DNA of 64,000 bases from Bacteroidota bacterium (GTDB taxonomy: Bacteria; Bacteroidota; Bacteroidia; Chitinophagales; Chitinophagaceae), in contig JAFDXJ010000003.1 in the NCBI GenBank assembly GCA_018268015.1, positions 62,001-126,000 on the forward strand. Direction: 5' to 3'. How positions within the stretch are numbered: the stretch's first letter is position 1; the number at the start of each line of letters is the position of its first letter. Below are positions 1 to 8,533 of this stretch, piece by piece. Below the pieces are notes generated by a model. The model saw nothing but the letters and a program-made list of their open reading frames with translations. It had not been told where the DNA came from and searched no databases. A program made the translations under genes and the position numbers.

Positions 1-254
1 ACTATATCATCATGCACCAAAGTGGCCGTATGTAAAAGTTCCACTAAAGAGGCAGCACGATAACTTTGAGCATTTAGTTCCCCGCCCAGTTTAGCACAAA
101 GCAGAACAAACATGGGTCGAATTTGTTTGCCTTTCCTCTTAACAATATAATGCATGATGCGATCAAGGAGTGGTACTTTACTTTTGACAGCCTCTTTAAA
201 GTAATTTTCAAACTGAACCATTTCAGAAGCTATAACTCTCTTAACTTTATCCAT
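1..254 (-). CDS. Polyprenyl diphosphate synthase, N-terminal part (cut by window edge)
   Basis: The minus-strand reading frame starts with ATG at 254 and runs off the left edge after 84 codons. It shows a GKQIRP segment (the usual GGKRxRP region of trans-isoprenyl diphosphate synthases) near residue 47 and ends in VHDDIV, the beginning of the first aspartate-rich motif DDxxD that binds Mg-diphosphate. The family condenses isopentenyl diphosphate with an allylic diphosphate, giving the quinone side chain or other long prenyl chains in the cytoplasm. The product length (geranylgeranyl, heptaprenyl or octaprenyl) cannot be told from this fragment. It is divergent from the OmpA-like gene at 459. 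Confidence 0.88.
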   Translation of the reverse strand, partial: MDKVKRVIASEMVQFENYFKEAVKSKVPLLDRIMHYIVKRKGKQIRPMFVLLCAKLGGELNAQSYRAASLVELLHTATLVHDDI

Positions 255-321
255 TCTAATTTTATAATATTGCAAGATATATACAATATTTATAAGATTT
301 TATGCAACTATATCAGACAAA

Positions 322-353
322 TTGCTGTCTATGCAAAAAAGTTTTTATATTTG
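322..353 (+). promoter_or_regulatory. Promoter for the OmpA-like gene
   Basis: TATATTTG at 346-353 matches the Bacteroidota -7 box TAnnTTTG exactly. TTG at 322-324 lies 21 nt upstream as a possible -33 box. Transcription would begin near 360, leaving a 5' leader of about 100 nt before the ATG at 459. The motif is seen; its use is inferred. Confidence 0.55.
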
Positions 354-458
354 CATCATAAAAAAAATGCATATAAAATTTGGTAGTTTATATTCATTTC
401 ATAAATTTGTTAAAAATTCACAATCGGGAAACATTAAACAACAACTTAAATTTCACCT

Positions 459-2078
459 ATGGCAAGCAGAAAGTACAAAATGTTATTAGCCCTTGCAGGT
501 CTAATTGGCACTGCCTCATTTGCACAAAGTAATGACGCAGGCTACAATGGCACACTGGATTCATCTAAAGTTTCAAGCAAGATGATGCCCCAGCAAAATG
601 AGTTCATGAGTAATCAATATCCTTACCCTGCCAAGCCCCGAAGCATGTGGGAACTTGGATTCGGTGGCGGCCTCAGCCAAATTTATGGCGATGTACTCCA
701 AAAAGTTGGATATGGTGGTAGTGTAACTTTTAGAAAAGCGATCGGTCATTCATTCTCTTTAAGAGTTGGATATACTGGTGGTATTAACTATGGTACAGAT
801 TTTTATCGCAGAACATCATACTATGTAACTGATAATGCTCCAAATCCATGGAAGTTGTATTCTGCATATAATGTACCATTCTCAACAAATTATCGTGCTA
901 AAATACACCAAATCAATTTGGATATGTTATTTAGCCTGAACTCTTTGAACCTATATAGGGGCAATCCAAAAATGGATTTTTACCTTTTAGTTGGATATGG
1001 CGCATTAGGTGCTGATGTGGACGTTAACGCCCGCAATGAAGCACAAGGCAATAATGCATTATATAGTTTTGCATCTATAGATTACAAGCAAAAATCAACC
1101 GATATCCAAAAACAAATTAAGGATATGGAAGATGATACATACGAATCCAATGCTCCTGTTCAAAGCCGCAATAGAAATATGATAGGCAGGAGTGATAATA
1201 ACTGGATTTTGACACATACTATAAATGCCGGTGGTGGTATGGCATGGAAACTGAGCGATCGTGTAAACCTTGGTATTGAACAACGCTTTACTTTCACTAA
1301 TAGTGATGATTTAGACGGTATTTCTGGTGGTTCTTCAAAAGATGTTTGGACAAACACACAAGCACGCCTGAATATTAACATTGGAAATTCCGCAACACAT
1401 GTACAACCTTTATGGTGGTTAAATGGCTTAAACTATGCATATAATGAACTGAATGCTCCTAAGCATATGAAGATGCCTCCGGTAGTTTTACCTGATGCTG
1501 ATGGGGATGGTGTTACAGATCAGTTTGATATGGAACCAAATACACCTTCCGGTTGCCCTGTTGATTCTCACGGTGTAAGTAAAGATACAGATGGTGATGG
1601 TGTTCCGGATTGCCGTGATAAAGAAATCCTGACACTCCAAAGTTGCTTCCCTGTAGATGCAGATGGCGTGGGTAAATGCCCAGAACCCGAATGCTGCAAA
1701 AATATAGCCGCTTCTCCTGCTTCTTGCACATTAAGCGCTTTACCAAGTGTACAATTTAAAAGTGGTAGTGTAACTTTAAGTGCTAGCGCTCAATCAATTT
1801 TGAATAGCGTTGCTCAACAAATGATGGCTAATCCTACTTGTAACGTAAGCGTTATGGGTCATGGAGCTTCTGATAAACGTGCACAACAATTAAGCTGGGA
1901 TCGTGTAAATGCAGTTATTAAATACCTGACAGAGAAACAAGGTATATCTGAAAGCCGCCTGATATTTGGTGGATACGGTACAGCTGGTGATGCAAATACA
2001 GTTGACCTGATGGGTACTTCCCAAACAGGACCTAACATGTTACCTGCTCCTCATCCACAATTCCAAAAAACAAACTAA
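459..2078 (+). CDS. OmpA-family outer-membrane protein with thrombospondin type 3 repeats
   Basis: A 539-residue protein. An N-terminal signal peptide ends near TASFAQ (residue 23). Residues about 60-315 look like an outer-membrane beta-barrel (alternating aromatic strands, GGGLSQIYGD, LGIEQRFTF). Residues about 345-385 carry Asp-rich calcium-type repeats (DADGDGVTD, DTDGDGVPD). An OmpA-like peptidoglycan-binding domain closes the protein. In the final domain the usual GHTD segment reads GHGASD, so the aspartate that normally contacts diaminopimelate is displaced, while the helix Arg (LSWDR) is kept. The protein likely links outer membrane and wall, perhaps weakly. It is a single gene with its own promoter and terminator. 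Confidence 0.85.
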   Translation: MASRKYKMLLALAGLIGTASFAQSNDAGYNGTLDSSKVSSKMMPQQNEFMSNQYPYPAKPRSMWELGFGGGLSQIYGDVLQKVGYGGSVTFRKAIGHSFSLRVGYTGGINYGTDFYRRTSYYVTDNAPNPWKLYSAYNVPFSTNYRAKIHQINLDMLFSLNSLNLYRGNPKMDFYLLVGYGALGADVDVNARNEAQGNNALYSFASIDYKQKSTDIQKQIKDMEDDTYESNAPVQSRNRNMIGRSDNNWILTHTINAGGGMAWKLSDRVNLGIEQRFTFTNSDDLDGISGGSSKDVWTNTQARLNINIGNSATHVQPLWWLNGLNYAYNELNAPKHMKMPPVVLPDADGDGVTDQFDMEPNTPSGCPVDSHGVSKDTDGDGVPDCRDKEILTLQSCFPVDADGVGKCPEPECCKNIAASPASCTLSALPSVQFKSGSVTLSASAQSILNSVAQQMMANPTCNVSVMGHGASDKRAQQLSWDRVNAVIKYLTEKQGISESRLIFGGYGTAGDANTVDLMGTSQTGPNMLPAPHPQFQKTN

Positions 2079-2103
2079 GAAGTTTCTCGTTAATACTTTT
2101 TGC

Positions 2104-2136
2104 AAAACCATCCTTTTTTAAGGATGGTTTTTTTTT
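2104..2136 (+). terminator. Rho-independent terminator of the OmpA-like gene
   Basis: A perfect 12-bp inverted repeat (AAAACCATCCTT, loop TTTT, AAGGATGGTTTT) begins 26 nt after the stop codon and continues into a T-run to 2136. The A-run on the left could also make it work on the minus strand. Confidence 0.85.
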
Positions 2137-2144
2137 GACTTTAG

Positions 2145-2187
2145 AATAATATCCTGAAGTGTATATTCAACTTTTGAGGATATTATT
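2145..2187. repeat. Second inverted repeat after the OmpA-like gene
   Basis: Arms AATAATATCCT (2145-2155) and AGGATATTATT (2177-2187) match perfectly over 11 bp with a 21-nt loop, followed by T residues. It may be a back-up terminator. The right arm also overlaps TATTTTTG (2184-2191), an exact -7-type box pointing right, but no gene follows on that strand before the convergent gene ending at 2342. The rest of 2192-2341 shows nothing I can name. Confidence 0.45.
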
Positions 2188-2341
2188 TTTGCATGAGCTC
2201 ATTGCTGAACCTATTTTGTAACAAGCGAACAGTGAATGATAAAATTTCAATATAGTAGAAATTTGATATAGGTTAAAAGATTTAAAAGATTATTAGGACC
2301 CATTAGAAAATGGAATTGAATATTTTTGGGTATTCTCCTTA

Positions 2342-4072
2342 TCATTTTTCCTCTTTCTTTATTTCATATATTTTTTTTGCCTTTTGTAAGAGTTTTAAAA
2401 ATTCTACTTGCGTATAGTCATCTTTATTAATACATCTTTTTGTAAGCCGAATTATATCATCCCATGAATAATGTGACCAGTTATCGGTTTGTTTAAGTTT
2501 TCCTGCAAACATGATTAGTGCACTGGCAAATTGATATTGCTTATTTAAATTTTTAAATTCTGTATATTGGTTTGCAATATTACTTTGAAACAGCATCACG
2601 CTTTGTGTGCCGGGTATTAGATACTTTAAGGAAAATCTTCCCATTAAAGAATCATTTGAATATTTTTTTATGAGTTCATAAGCTATTAATGTAGAATGGC
2701 CGGATCCAATTGTCCCACCTTCTAATTCACTCACACCATTAACGATGTTTTGCTTTAAATTATCATAGCCAATCAATTTATATTCAGCAATACAATTGGA
2801 ATCAAAATGCAATGAGGCAGATGCATTATCTGCTACGGCATATAATGTTTTAGAAAATTCGGTGACGAGGACTTTTTCGCCTTCAAACAAGTTATCAATA
2901 TAAGCAAAGTTTCCATTGCCATTTTTTGACAAAGTCTCCAGTTTACTGTCTTTATAATTACCCATACCAACACCCAGGCAGGATAAATAAATACCTGTTT
3001 GCCTATATTTCAAAATCATTGTTTCCAATTCTTTATCAGTACTTTGACCAACATTAAAATCGCCATCTGTGGCCAATATAACCCGGTTTATACCGCCTGG
3101 GATAAAGCCTTTCTCTGCAAGCTCATAGGCTGTTTTGATTGCAAATTCACCAGGAGTATCTCCTCCAGCAATTAATCCATCAATTGCTTTATTGATTTTT
3201 TCCTTTTCTGCGCCACTGGTCTGCGGTAGTTTAATACCTACATTTCCCCCATAAACTACAATGGATACTGAATCGATACTTCGCAGGTTTGCTACTAGCA
3301 ACTTTAAGGATTGTTGCAAAAGAGGGAGCCGTTTTGGCTGATCCATAGAACCGGAGACATCAATCAGGAATACGAGATTAGCAGCGGGTAAATGAGAAAG
3401 GTCTATTTTGGGAGCTTGTAGTTGTAATAATAGTAAAGAAGTATTCTTATTCCATGGACAACTTGTTTGAAAAGATTTAAGCAAAAAACCATTTAAAGAA
3501 TTCGTATCCTGATTGAAATTGAAATAATTCAATATCTCATCTATTCTAACCGCATCAGGAGGTACGGTCATATCCATATTTAATATCCGGCGAATATTAC
3601 TGTAAGATGCCCTGTCTATATGTAATGTAAAAGCTGATTCAGGAAATTCACTTGTTTTTACAAACTGGTTTTCCACTAATTTACTATAACTCTCACCTGG
3701 GCTAATTTGCATCTCTTTGTTGCTTCCCACTTTATTGAAAGCGTAAGAGACCAGTTTATTTTTTACAATACTCCTGCTTCCTGGTAGTGATTTCAAACTA
3801 ATAACATGGTAAACATTTAAAGGAATAAATTTTTGATAATCCTCATATCCTTCCGCCTTTATATAAATGGTATCGGAAGACAATAAACTGGGAATACCAA
3901 ACTCTCCAGTTGCTCCACTATAAAATACAGACGGTACTTTTGAAAATAGTTGTATTTTGACATTATATAAAGGCACTCCTGATTCGTCCGTTACAATACC
4001 TCTTGCATAATACTGTGCATGAATAACCTGATAAAGCAAGAGAAAAAATAGTATAGATGTAATCTGTTTCAA
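2342..4072 (-). CDS. YfbK-like von Willebrand factor A protein with N-terminal carboxypeptidase-regulatory-like domain
   Basis: 576 residues from a TTG start (no ATG fits; the TTG is directly followed by a good signal peptide ending VIHAQ). Residues about 21-95 form a beta-sandwich of the CarboxypepD_reg-like type (ARGIVTDESGVPLYNVKI). Residues about 145-200 match the N-terminal part of YfbK-family proteins (HIDRASYSNIRR, PPDAVRIDEILNYF). A vWA domain carries an intact MIDAS motif DVSGSM at 238-243. The C-terminus resembles the DUF3520-type tail of that family. It is probably periplasmic or surface-bound and binds a metal-dependent protein partner. Substrate and role are unknown. It lies downstream of hpt on the same strand. 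Confidence 0.82.
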   Translation of the reverse strand: MKQITSILFFLLLYQVIHAQYYARGIVTDESGVPLYNVKIQLFSKVPSVFYSGATGEFGIPSLLSSDTIYIKAEGYEDYQKFIPLNVYHVISLKSLPGSRSIVKNKLVSYAFNKVGSNKEMQISPGESYSKLVENQFVKTSEFPESAFTLHIDRASYSNIRRILNMDMTVPPDAVRIDEILNYFNFNQDTNSLNGFLLKSFQTSCPWNKNTSLLLLQLQAPKIDLSHLPAANLVFLIDVSGSMDQPKRLPLLQQSLKLLVANLRSIDSVSIVVYGGNVGIKLPQTSGAEKEKINKAIDGLIAGGDTPGEFAIKTAYELAEKGFIPGGINRVILATDGDFNVGQSTDKELETMILKYRQTGIYLSCLGVGMGNYKDSKLETLSKNGNGNFAYIDNLFEGEKVLVTEFSKTLYAVADNASASLHFDSNCIAEYKLIGYDNLKQNIVNGVSELEGGTIGSGHSTLIAYELIKKYSNDSLMGRFSLKYLIPGTQSVMLFQSNIANQYTEFKNLNKQYQFASALIMFAGKLKQTDNWSHYSWDDIIRLTKRCINKDDYTQVEFLKLLQKAKKIYEIKKEEK

Positions 4073-4137
4073 ATGAAAAGTTAGAGAATAAGAATTCTTT
4101 AAACTACTAAAAAATTGAACAGTATGAATTTAAGAAA

Positions 4138-4674
4138 TTATTCAATGAGTTGAAAAATAGCGGGAATATTTCTTCCCTGCATTTTATAATCCATTCCATA
4201 TCCCACTAAGAAGCCGCCAAGGCATTCAAAACAAGCATAATCACAATGAAATCTATTTTTGATTTCATTTTTTTTATCAATTAATAGCGCTGTTTTGATG
4301 GATAAAGGATCCCTTTTTTTCATCTCTTCAATAAAAGTTACTAATGTATTTCCGGTATCCAAGATATCATCTAAAATGATAATATGCCTTCCTTTAATAT
4401 TTTCAACGAGGCCAAAAATGGATTGAACATTTCCTGAAGATTGAAGATCATTGTAGGATGAAAATTTTACAAAAGAAATTTCAGCAGGAATTTGAATTTG
4501 CCTGAACAAATCTGCTGCAAACATAAAAGCGCCATTTAGAATAGCTATAAAAAGGGGATTTTTAGATTGATATTCATGAGAAATTTTATCAGCGAGCAAC
4601 TTCACCTGAAGCTGAATATCATGTTCTGAGATAAGTGGTGAAAATATTTTATCAAAAATTTTTACGGATTGCAT
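4138..4674 (-). CDS. hpt: Hypoxanthine phosphoribosyltransferase
   Basis: 178 residues, the normal length for the family. The PRPP-binding loop is seen as LDDILDTGNT (residues 101-110), preceded by four hydrophobic residues, and the flexible-loop SFVKFSSY segment lies near residue 70. It transfers the ribose-5-phosphate of PRPP onto hypoxanthine or guanine in cytoplasmic purine salvage. It follows the glucosaminidase gene after 25 nt, so co-transcription is likely, though without functional logic. Confidence 0.93.
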   Translation of the reverse strand: MQSVKIFDKIFSPLISEHDIQLQVKLLADKISHEYQSKNPLFIAILNGAFMFAADLFRQIQIPAEISFVKFSSYNDLQSSGNVQSIFGLVENIKGRHIIILDDILDTGNTLVTFIEEMKKRDPLSIKTALLIDKKNEIKNRFHCDYACFECLGGFLVGYGMDYKMQGRNIPAIFQLIE

Positions 4675-4699
4675 GCCGGTATTTTATGAAACAATTTAC

Positions 4700-5764
4700 T
4701 TATTTCCCTTTTACCTGGTTTGTTGGTGGTTGTAAAAGTATTTTCGTTCCGGGCTCTATTTTTTGATTATTGGTTAAATGATTATATGCCAGGATACTTT
4801 GTAATTGTACACCCTCATTCTGGGCTATATCAGTTAAAGATTCGGTGCCAGTTGTGATATGGAATTTTTTAATATTACTTTTCTTTCCTTTTTTTTGAAG
4901 ATAGATAAGCATACCATTTTCTAAGATATCACCACTTTCCATTTCATTGTAAGATAATAATTTTGCAAAATCAATATTTTGTTGTGCAGATATAGCAAAT
5001 AAAGAACTTCCGGCTGTAGCATAAATAACTTTACACTGATTGATTAAAAAAATACCGGATGGATAATTTGAAGCGGGTTCTTCCGTTGCCATGATAGAAG
5101 ATACGTCTATGTCAGCGGGATTATTCACTGATTTACTTTGTTGTGAGTAAGATAGATTTTCATTTTCCATCTTAGTGACAGAAATAATTGGCATATCATT
5201 TAAGCTATTCTGCTTAGTTGAGGCCAGGTTATTACTTTGCATTCTTTGTAAGGCGTCTAACGTATATTGTTGTAAATTATATTTAGAAATAACATCTATT
5301 AATAATGTCGGGTATGACGGGCTTGTGGCATACCCGGCTTTTTTCAGTCCATAGCACCATCCTTTATAGTCGGTTGCAGGAATACTGAATAAAAAAGCAT
5401 AGTTAGGTCTGGTCTTTAAAAAATCAGAATGATCCCTGTAGGAATCTTCCACAGTAGGATAGCTTCTAAAACATTCATTGGCTTCATCATCATCCTGATA
5501 TACTTTATCACCTGTCCAGTCTAATTTGCACTTGATGCCAAAATGATTATTGGAACGTATAGCCAGGTCGCTTTGACCACTTCCGGATTCAAGTATGCCT
5601 TGTGCCAGGGTAATGGCTGCGGGAACACCAGTCCGGATCATTTCATTTATAGCAAGTACTTTATATTTTTCAATATATTGTTGAGGAAGAGAAGCCGTGT
5701 TTTGAGAGAATAAATAAGTATGAATAAAGTAGAAGATACATAATATAAGAACAGATTTTTTCAT
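4700..5764 (-). CDS. Exported glucosaminidase with C-terminal LysM domains
   Basis: 354 residues. A signal peptide ends near YLFSQ (residue 21). A GH73 / FlgJ-like glucosaminidase domain spans about 28-170 with the catalytic glutamate in GILESGSGQS (E59) and the SNNHFGIKC segment. A Ser/Asn-rich linker follows, then two LysM-like modules (about 237-290 and 299-347, the latter with a typical ILAYNHL core). It should cut the glycan strands of peptidoglycan, with LysM holding it on the wall. Two nucleotides separate it from the upstream methyltransferase gene, so the two share a message. Confidence 0.88.
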   Translation of the reverse strand: MKKSVLILCIFYFIHTYLFSQNTASLPQQYIEKYKVLAINEMIRTGVPAAITLAQGILESGSGQSDLAIRSNNHFGIKCKLDWTGDKVYQDDDEANECFRSYPTVEDSYRDHSDFLKTRPNYAFLFSIPATDYKGWCYGLKKAGYATSPSYPTLLIDVISKYNLQQYTLDALQRMQSNNLASTKQNSLNDMPIISVTKMENENLSYSQQSKSVNNPADIDVSSIMATEEPASNYPSGIFLINQCKVIYATAGSSLFAISAQQNIDFAKLLSYNEMESGDILENGMLIYLQKKGKKSNIKKFHITTGTESLTDIAQNEGVQLQSILAYNHLTNNQKIEPGTKILLQPPTNQVKGK

Positions 5765-5766
5765 GA

Positions 5767-6405
5767 CTATTTTTTTTGAATTAATAATAAACCGTCACGA
5801 ATAGTGCCCAATACTTGTTGTGTTGATTTGTCATTAAATACGTATTCATTAAATGCATGAATTGCATTTGCATTTTTTCCGGTAATTTTTTCTTCTAATA
5901 CTTCACCATGAAATAATACATTATCTGCAATGATCAATCCATCCTTTCTTAAACGAGGTAATACCATATCATAGTATTTAATATAACCGGTTTTATCGGC
6001 ATCTATAAAAACTAGATCCCATGGAATGTCTAATTTAGGAATGATATCTAGGGCATTGCCTCTATGCAAATTTATTTTTTTAGCAAATGGCGACAAATTA
6101 AAATTTTTCTCGGCAGTATCTGCATCCTGTTCCCTGATTTCAATTGTATGAATGATACCATCTTCACTTAAACCTTCTGCAAGGCATAAAGTGCTGAAAC
6201 CTGTAAAAGTTCCTATTTCTAAAATGTATTTGGGTCTTTTCAGTCTGCTGAGAAGGGCCAGTATCCTGCCTTGCGTGAGACTGCTCATCATCTTAGCTTG
6301 TGGATGATTTTGTAATGTCCTTGCATGTATTTGTTCTAAAAAAGTATTTTCTAGTGATGTGAATTTCTCCGCGTATGCTTCTGCTTTGTGATGGATAATT
6401 TCCAT
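5767..6405 (-). CDS. SAM-dependent O-methyltransferase (catechol-O-methyltransferase-like)
   Basis: 212 residues, the usual length of bacterial class I O-methyltransferases of the Methyltransf_3 type. The SAM-binding motif is EIGTFTGFSTL, the acidic motif LVFIDADKTGY supplies metal and SAM contacts, and IIADNVLFHG is the characteristic third motif. Cytoplasmic; the substrate is not predictable. It is packed between the symporter gene (3 nt gap) and the glucosaminidase gene (2 nt gap), within one operon-like run. Confidence 0.88.
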   Translation of the reverse strand: MEIIHHKAEAYAEKFTSLENTFLEQIHARTLQNHPQAKMMSSLTQGRILALLSRLKRPKYILEIGTFTGFSTLCLAEGLSEDGIIHTIEIREQDADTAEKNFNLSPFAKKINLHRGNALDIIPKLDIPWDLVFIDADKTGYIKYYDMVLPRLRKDGLIIADNVLFHGEVLEEKITGKNANAIHAFNEYVFNDKSTQQVLGTIRDGLLLIQKK

Positions 6406-6408
6406 GAT

Positions 6409-7863
6409 TTAGGATTTCCTTTTTTTAGTAGATATAATCAATAATCCTATAAATGTGATGATGCCATTTATTAATAATAATTCAATACCTATCTGGTATC
6501 CACCCAGCCATTTACTGGCTTCAATACTCAGCAGGTAACAAAGAATGGGGGCTGCTATACAGATTAGTGTAGTCCAGATATTTTCTCGGAGTTGCCTTTT
6601 CGTTAATATGCCAAAACTAAATAGGCCAAGTAATGGCCCATAGGTATATCCGGCTACTGTAAGAATGATACCAATAATGGATTTATCATCTATCCATTTG
6701 AAGATCATAACGCAAATAAAAAAAATGATAGCAAAAGTAAAATGAACAATCATTCTCTTTTTCTTTTTGGCTTTTTCAGATAATTCATTTTTCCGCTGAA
6801 TACCTAAAATATCTATACAAAACGAAGATGTTAATGCTGTTAATGCACCATCAGCACTGGGGAATAAGGCTGATATCAATGCAATGATAAAAACAACAGA
6901 TACAAAAGGCGGTAAATGGCTCAATGCAACTGTAGGAAAAAGGTCATCTCCTTTTGCGGGAATACCATTGGCATGGGCAAAAATATAAAGGATTCCTCCA
7001 AGGAATAAAAAAAGCAGATTGACCAAAACCATGATCACACTAAAAGTCATCATGTTTTTCTGAGAATCCTTTAACTTCTTGACACTAATATTTTTTTGCA
7101 TCATTTCCTGGTCAAGGCCAGTCATACCGATTGTTATAAAGGCGCCTCCTATGATTTGCTTTACAAAAAAACCACTGCTTTTAATTTCTGTATTCCAGAT
7201 ATGGCTGAAGTGATTTAAAGATAATTGCTTTAAGGATTCGGGTAAATTCATATTCATGGCATGCATTACAAAACCGATGCATATCAATAATCCTGCAATC
7301 ATGAAAGTGGTTTGTAATGTGTCTGTAAATACAATTGTTTTTACACCACCTTCATAGGTATATAATAATATCATCAATAAAATAATCAATGAGGTAACCC
7401 AAAATGGGATTTGCATCTCATCTAGAATAAATATTTGTAAAACATTGATCACTAAATAAAGTCTGGCTGTCGCACCCAAAACACGTGATATGATGAAAAA
7501 TAATGATCCGGTTTTATAGGCTGTAAATCCAAACCTTTTTAATAAATAATTATAGATGGAAGTAAGTTGCATTTTGTAATACAGTGGCAATAAAACAAAG
7601 GCTACAATAATATAACCTATAAAATAACCAACGACCACCTGAAAATATGCAAATGCTTGTGTGCCTACTGTTCCGGGTACACTCACAAAGGTCACGCCAC
7701 TCAGGGATGTTCCAATCATGCCAAAAGACACCAGCATCCAGTTACTGTTTCTATTGCCTATAAAAAAAGATTCATTGGTTGAATTTTTGCTGGTGTACCA
7801 TGCAACACTCAGGAGCAATATAAAATAGGCTATGACAACAATAAACAATATGCTTGACGACAT
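6409..7863 (-). CDS. Sodium:solute symporter (SSS family)
   Basis: 484 residues with about 13 hydrophobic segments, as expected for the LeuT-fold SSS family. Recognisable parts are the early FFIGNRNSNWMLVSFGMIGTS stretch and the TGLDQEMMQKN segment after TM6, both typical of this family. It should import a small solute with Na+ across the inner membrane; sugar, amino acid or sialic-acid-like substrates cannot be distinguished. The upstream beta-barrel gene ends 35 nt away. Confidence 0.87.
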   Translation of the reverse strand: MSSSILFIVVIAYFILLLSVAWYTSKNSTNESFFIGNRNSNWMLVSFGMIGTSLSGVTFVSVPGTVGTQAFAYFQVVVGYFIGYIIVAFVLLPLYYKMQLTSIYNYLLKRFGFTAYKTGSLFFIISRVLGATARLYLVINVLQIFILDEMQIPFWVTSLIILLMILLYTYEGGVKTIVFTDTLQTTFMIAGLLICIGFVMHAMNMNLPESLKQLSLNHFSHIWNTEIKSSGFFVKQIIGGAFITIGMTGLDQEMMQKNISVKKLKDSQKNMMTFSVIMVLVNLLFLFLGGILYIFAHANGIPAKGDDLFPTVALSHLPPFVSVVFIIALISALFPSADGALTALTSSFCIDILGIQRKNELSEKAKKKKRMIVHFTFAIIFFICVMIFKWIDDKSIIGIILTVAGYTYGPLLGLFSFGILTKRQLRENIWTTLICIAAPILCYLLSIEASKWLGGYQIGIELLLINGIITFIGLLIISTKKRKS

Positions 7864-7898
7864 GGGATCTTATTTTACAGGAATACTTTTGTTGCCGG

Positions 7899-8519
7899 TT
7901 ATTTTTTTACTGAAGGTTTTAAATAAAAATTAAAACCGGCCCGGATTACCGGCAGGATATGATTGTAGCCATCCCGGTATGGAGAATGCAAATCTGACAT
8001 TAAATCAATCATGATCACTGTATAAAAATTTCCCTGCCCCACAATCCGATTTGCATATCCAATTCCTGCCAATAGACTATTTGACTGAAAATTAATCTTT
8101 TGACTAAAATTTGTTGAAGGGTCTTTTAAAGTATTATTACTCCAATTATGTTCGGGCTGTATTTGTAAGAACAAAAATTGTATAGGATAAATCCTAGTAA
8201 AAATCCCTGCACCATAATTAAAACTTTTTTGACTATAGCCGTAATTATAATCAGCATTGATAGATTGATAACTGGCATTAATGGCAATTCCGGCATCCAT
8301 CCAGTTTGCAATTGAATAGCCGACTTCCGGATTGAGGCCCACTCCAAAAGAGCCAGTTCCAAATCCAAGATTTAAGCCGCCGCCAAGAAATATATTTTCC
8401 TTTTGGAAACCTTTTGATGTTTCTGTTGAAGTATAAGGAGCCGGCGTACGCTGGGAATAAACAATGTGAGCCAGGCCACTGCAAATTGTGACGAGCATTA
8501 TTTTTTTAAACATGATCAT
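7899..8519 (-). CDS. Outer-membrane beta-barrel protein, function unknown
   Basis: 206 residues from the first ATG; a second ATG two codons later (8513) gives a neater signal peptide (MFKKIMLV to IVYSQ). The rest is strand-rich with alternating hydrophobics, glycines and aromatics (GGGLNLGFGTGSFGVGLNPEVGYS) and ends in FNFYLKPSVKK, consistent with a small 8-stranded porin-like barrel (OMP_b-brl type). No functional motif is visible. It lies 14 nt downstream of the FAD oxidase gene and may be co-transcribed with it. Confidence 0.7.
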   Translation of the reverse strand: MIMFKKIMLVTICSGLAHIVYSQRTPAPYTSTETSKGFQKENIFLGGGLNLGFGTGSFGVGLNPEVGYSIANWMDAGIAINASYQSINADYNYGYSQKSFNYGAGIFTRIYPIQFLFLQIQPEHNWSNNTLKDPSTNFSQKINFQSNSLLAGIGYANRIVGQGNFYTVIMIDLMSDLHSPYRDGYNHILPVIRAGFNFYLKPSVKK

Positions 8520-8533
8520 ATTTTATATTAAAG

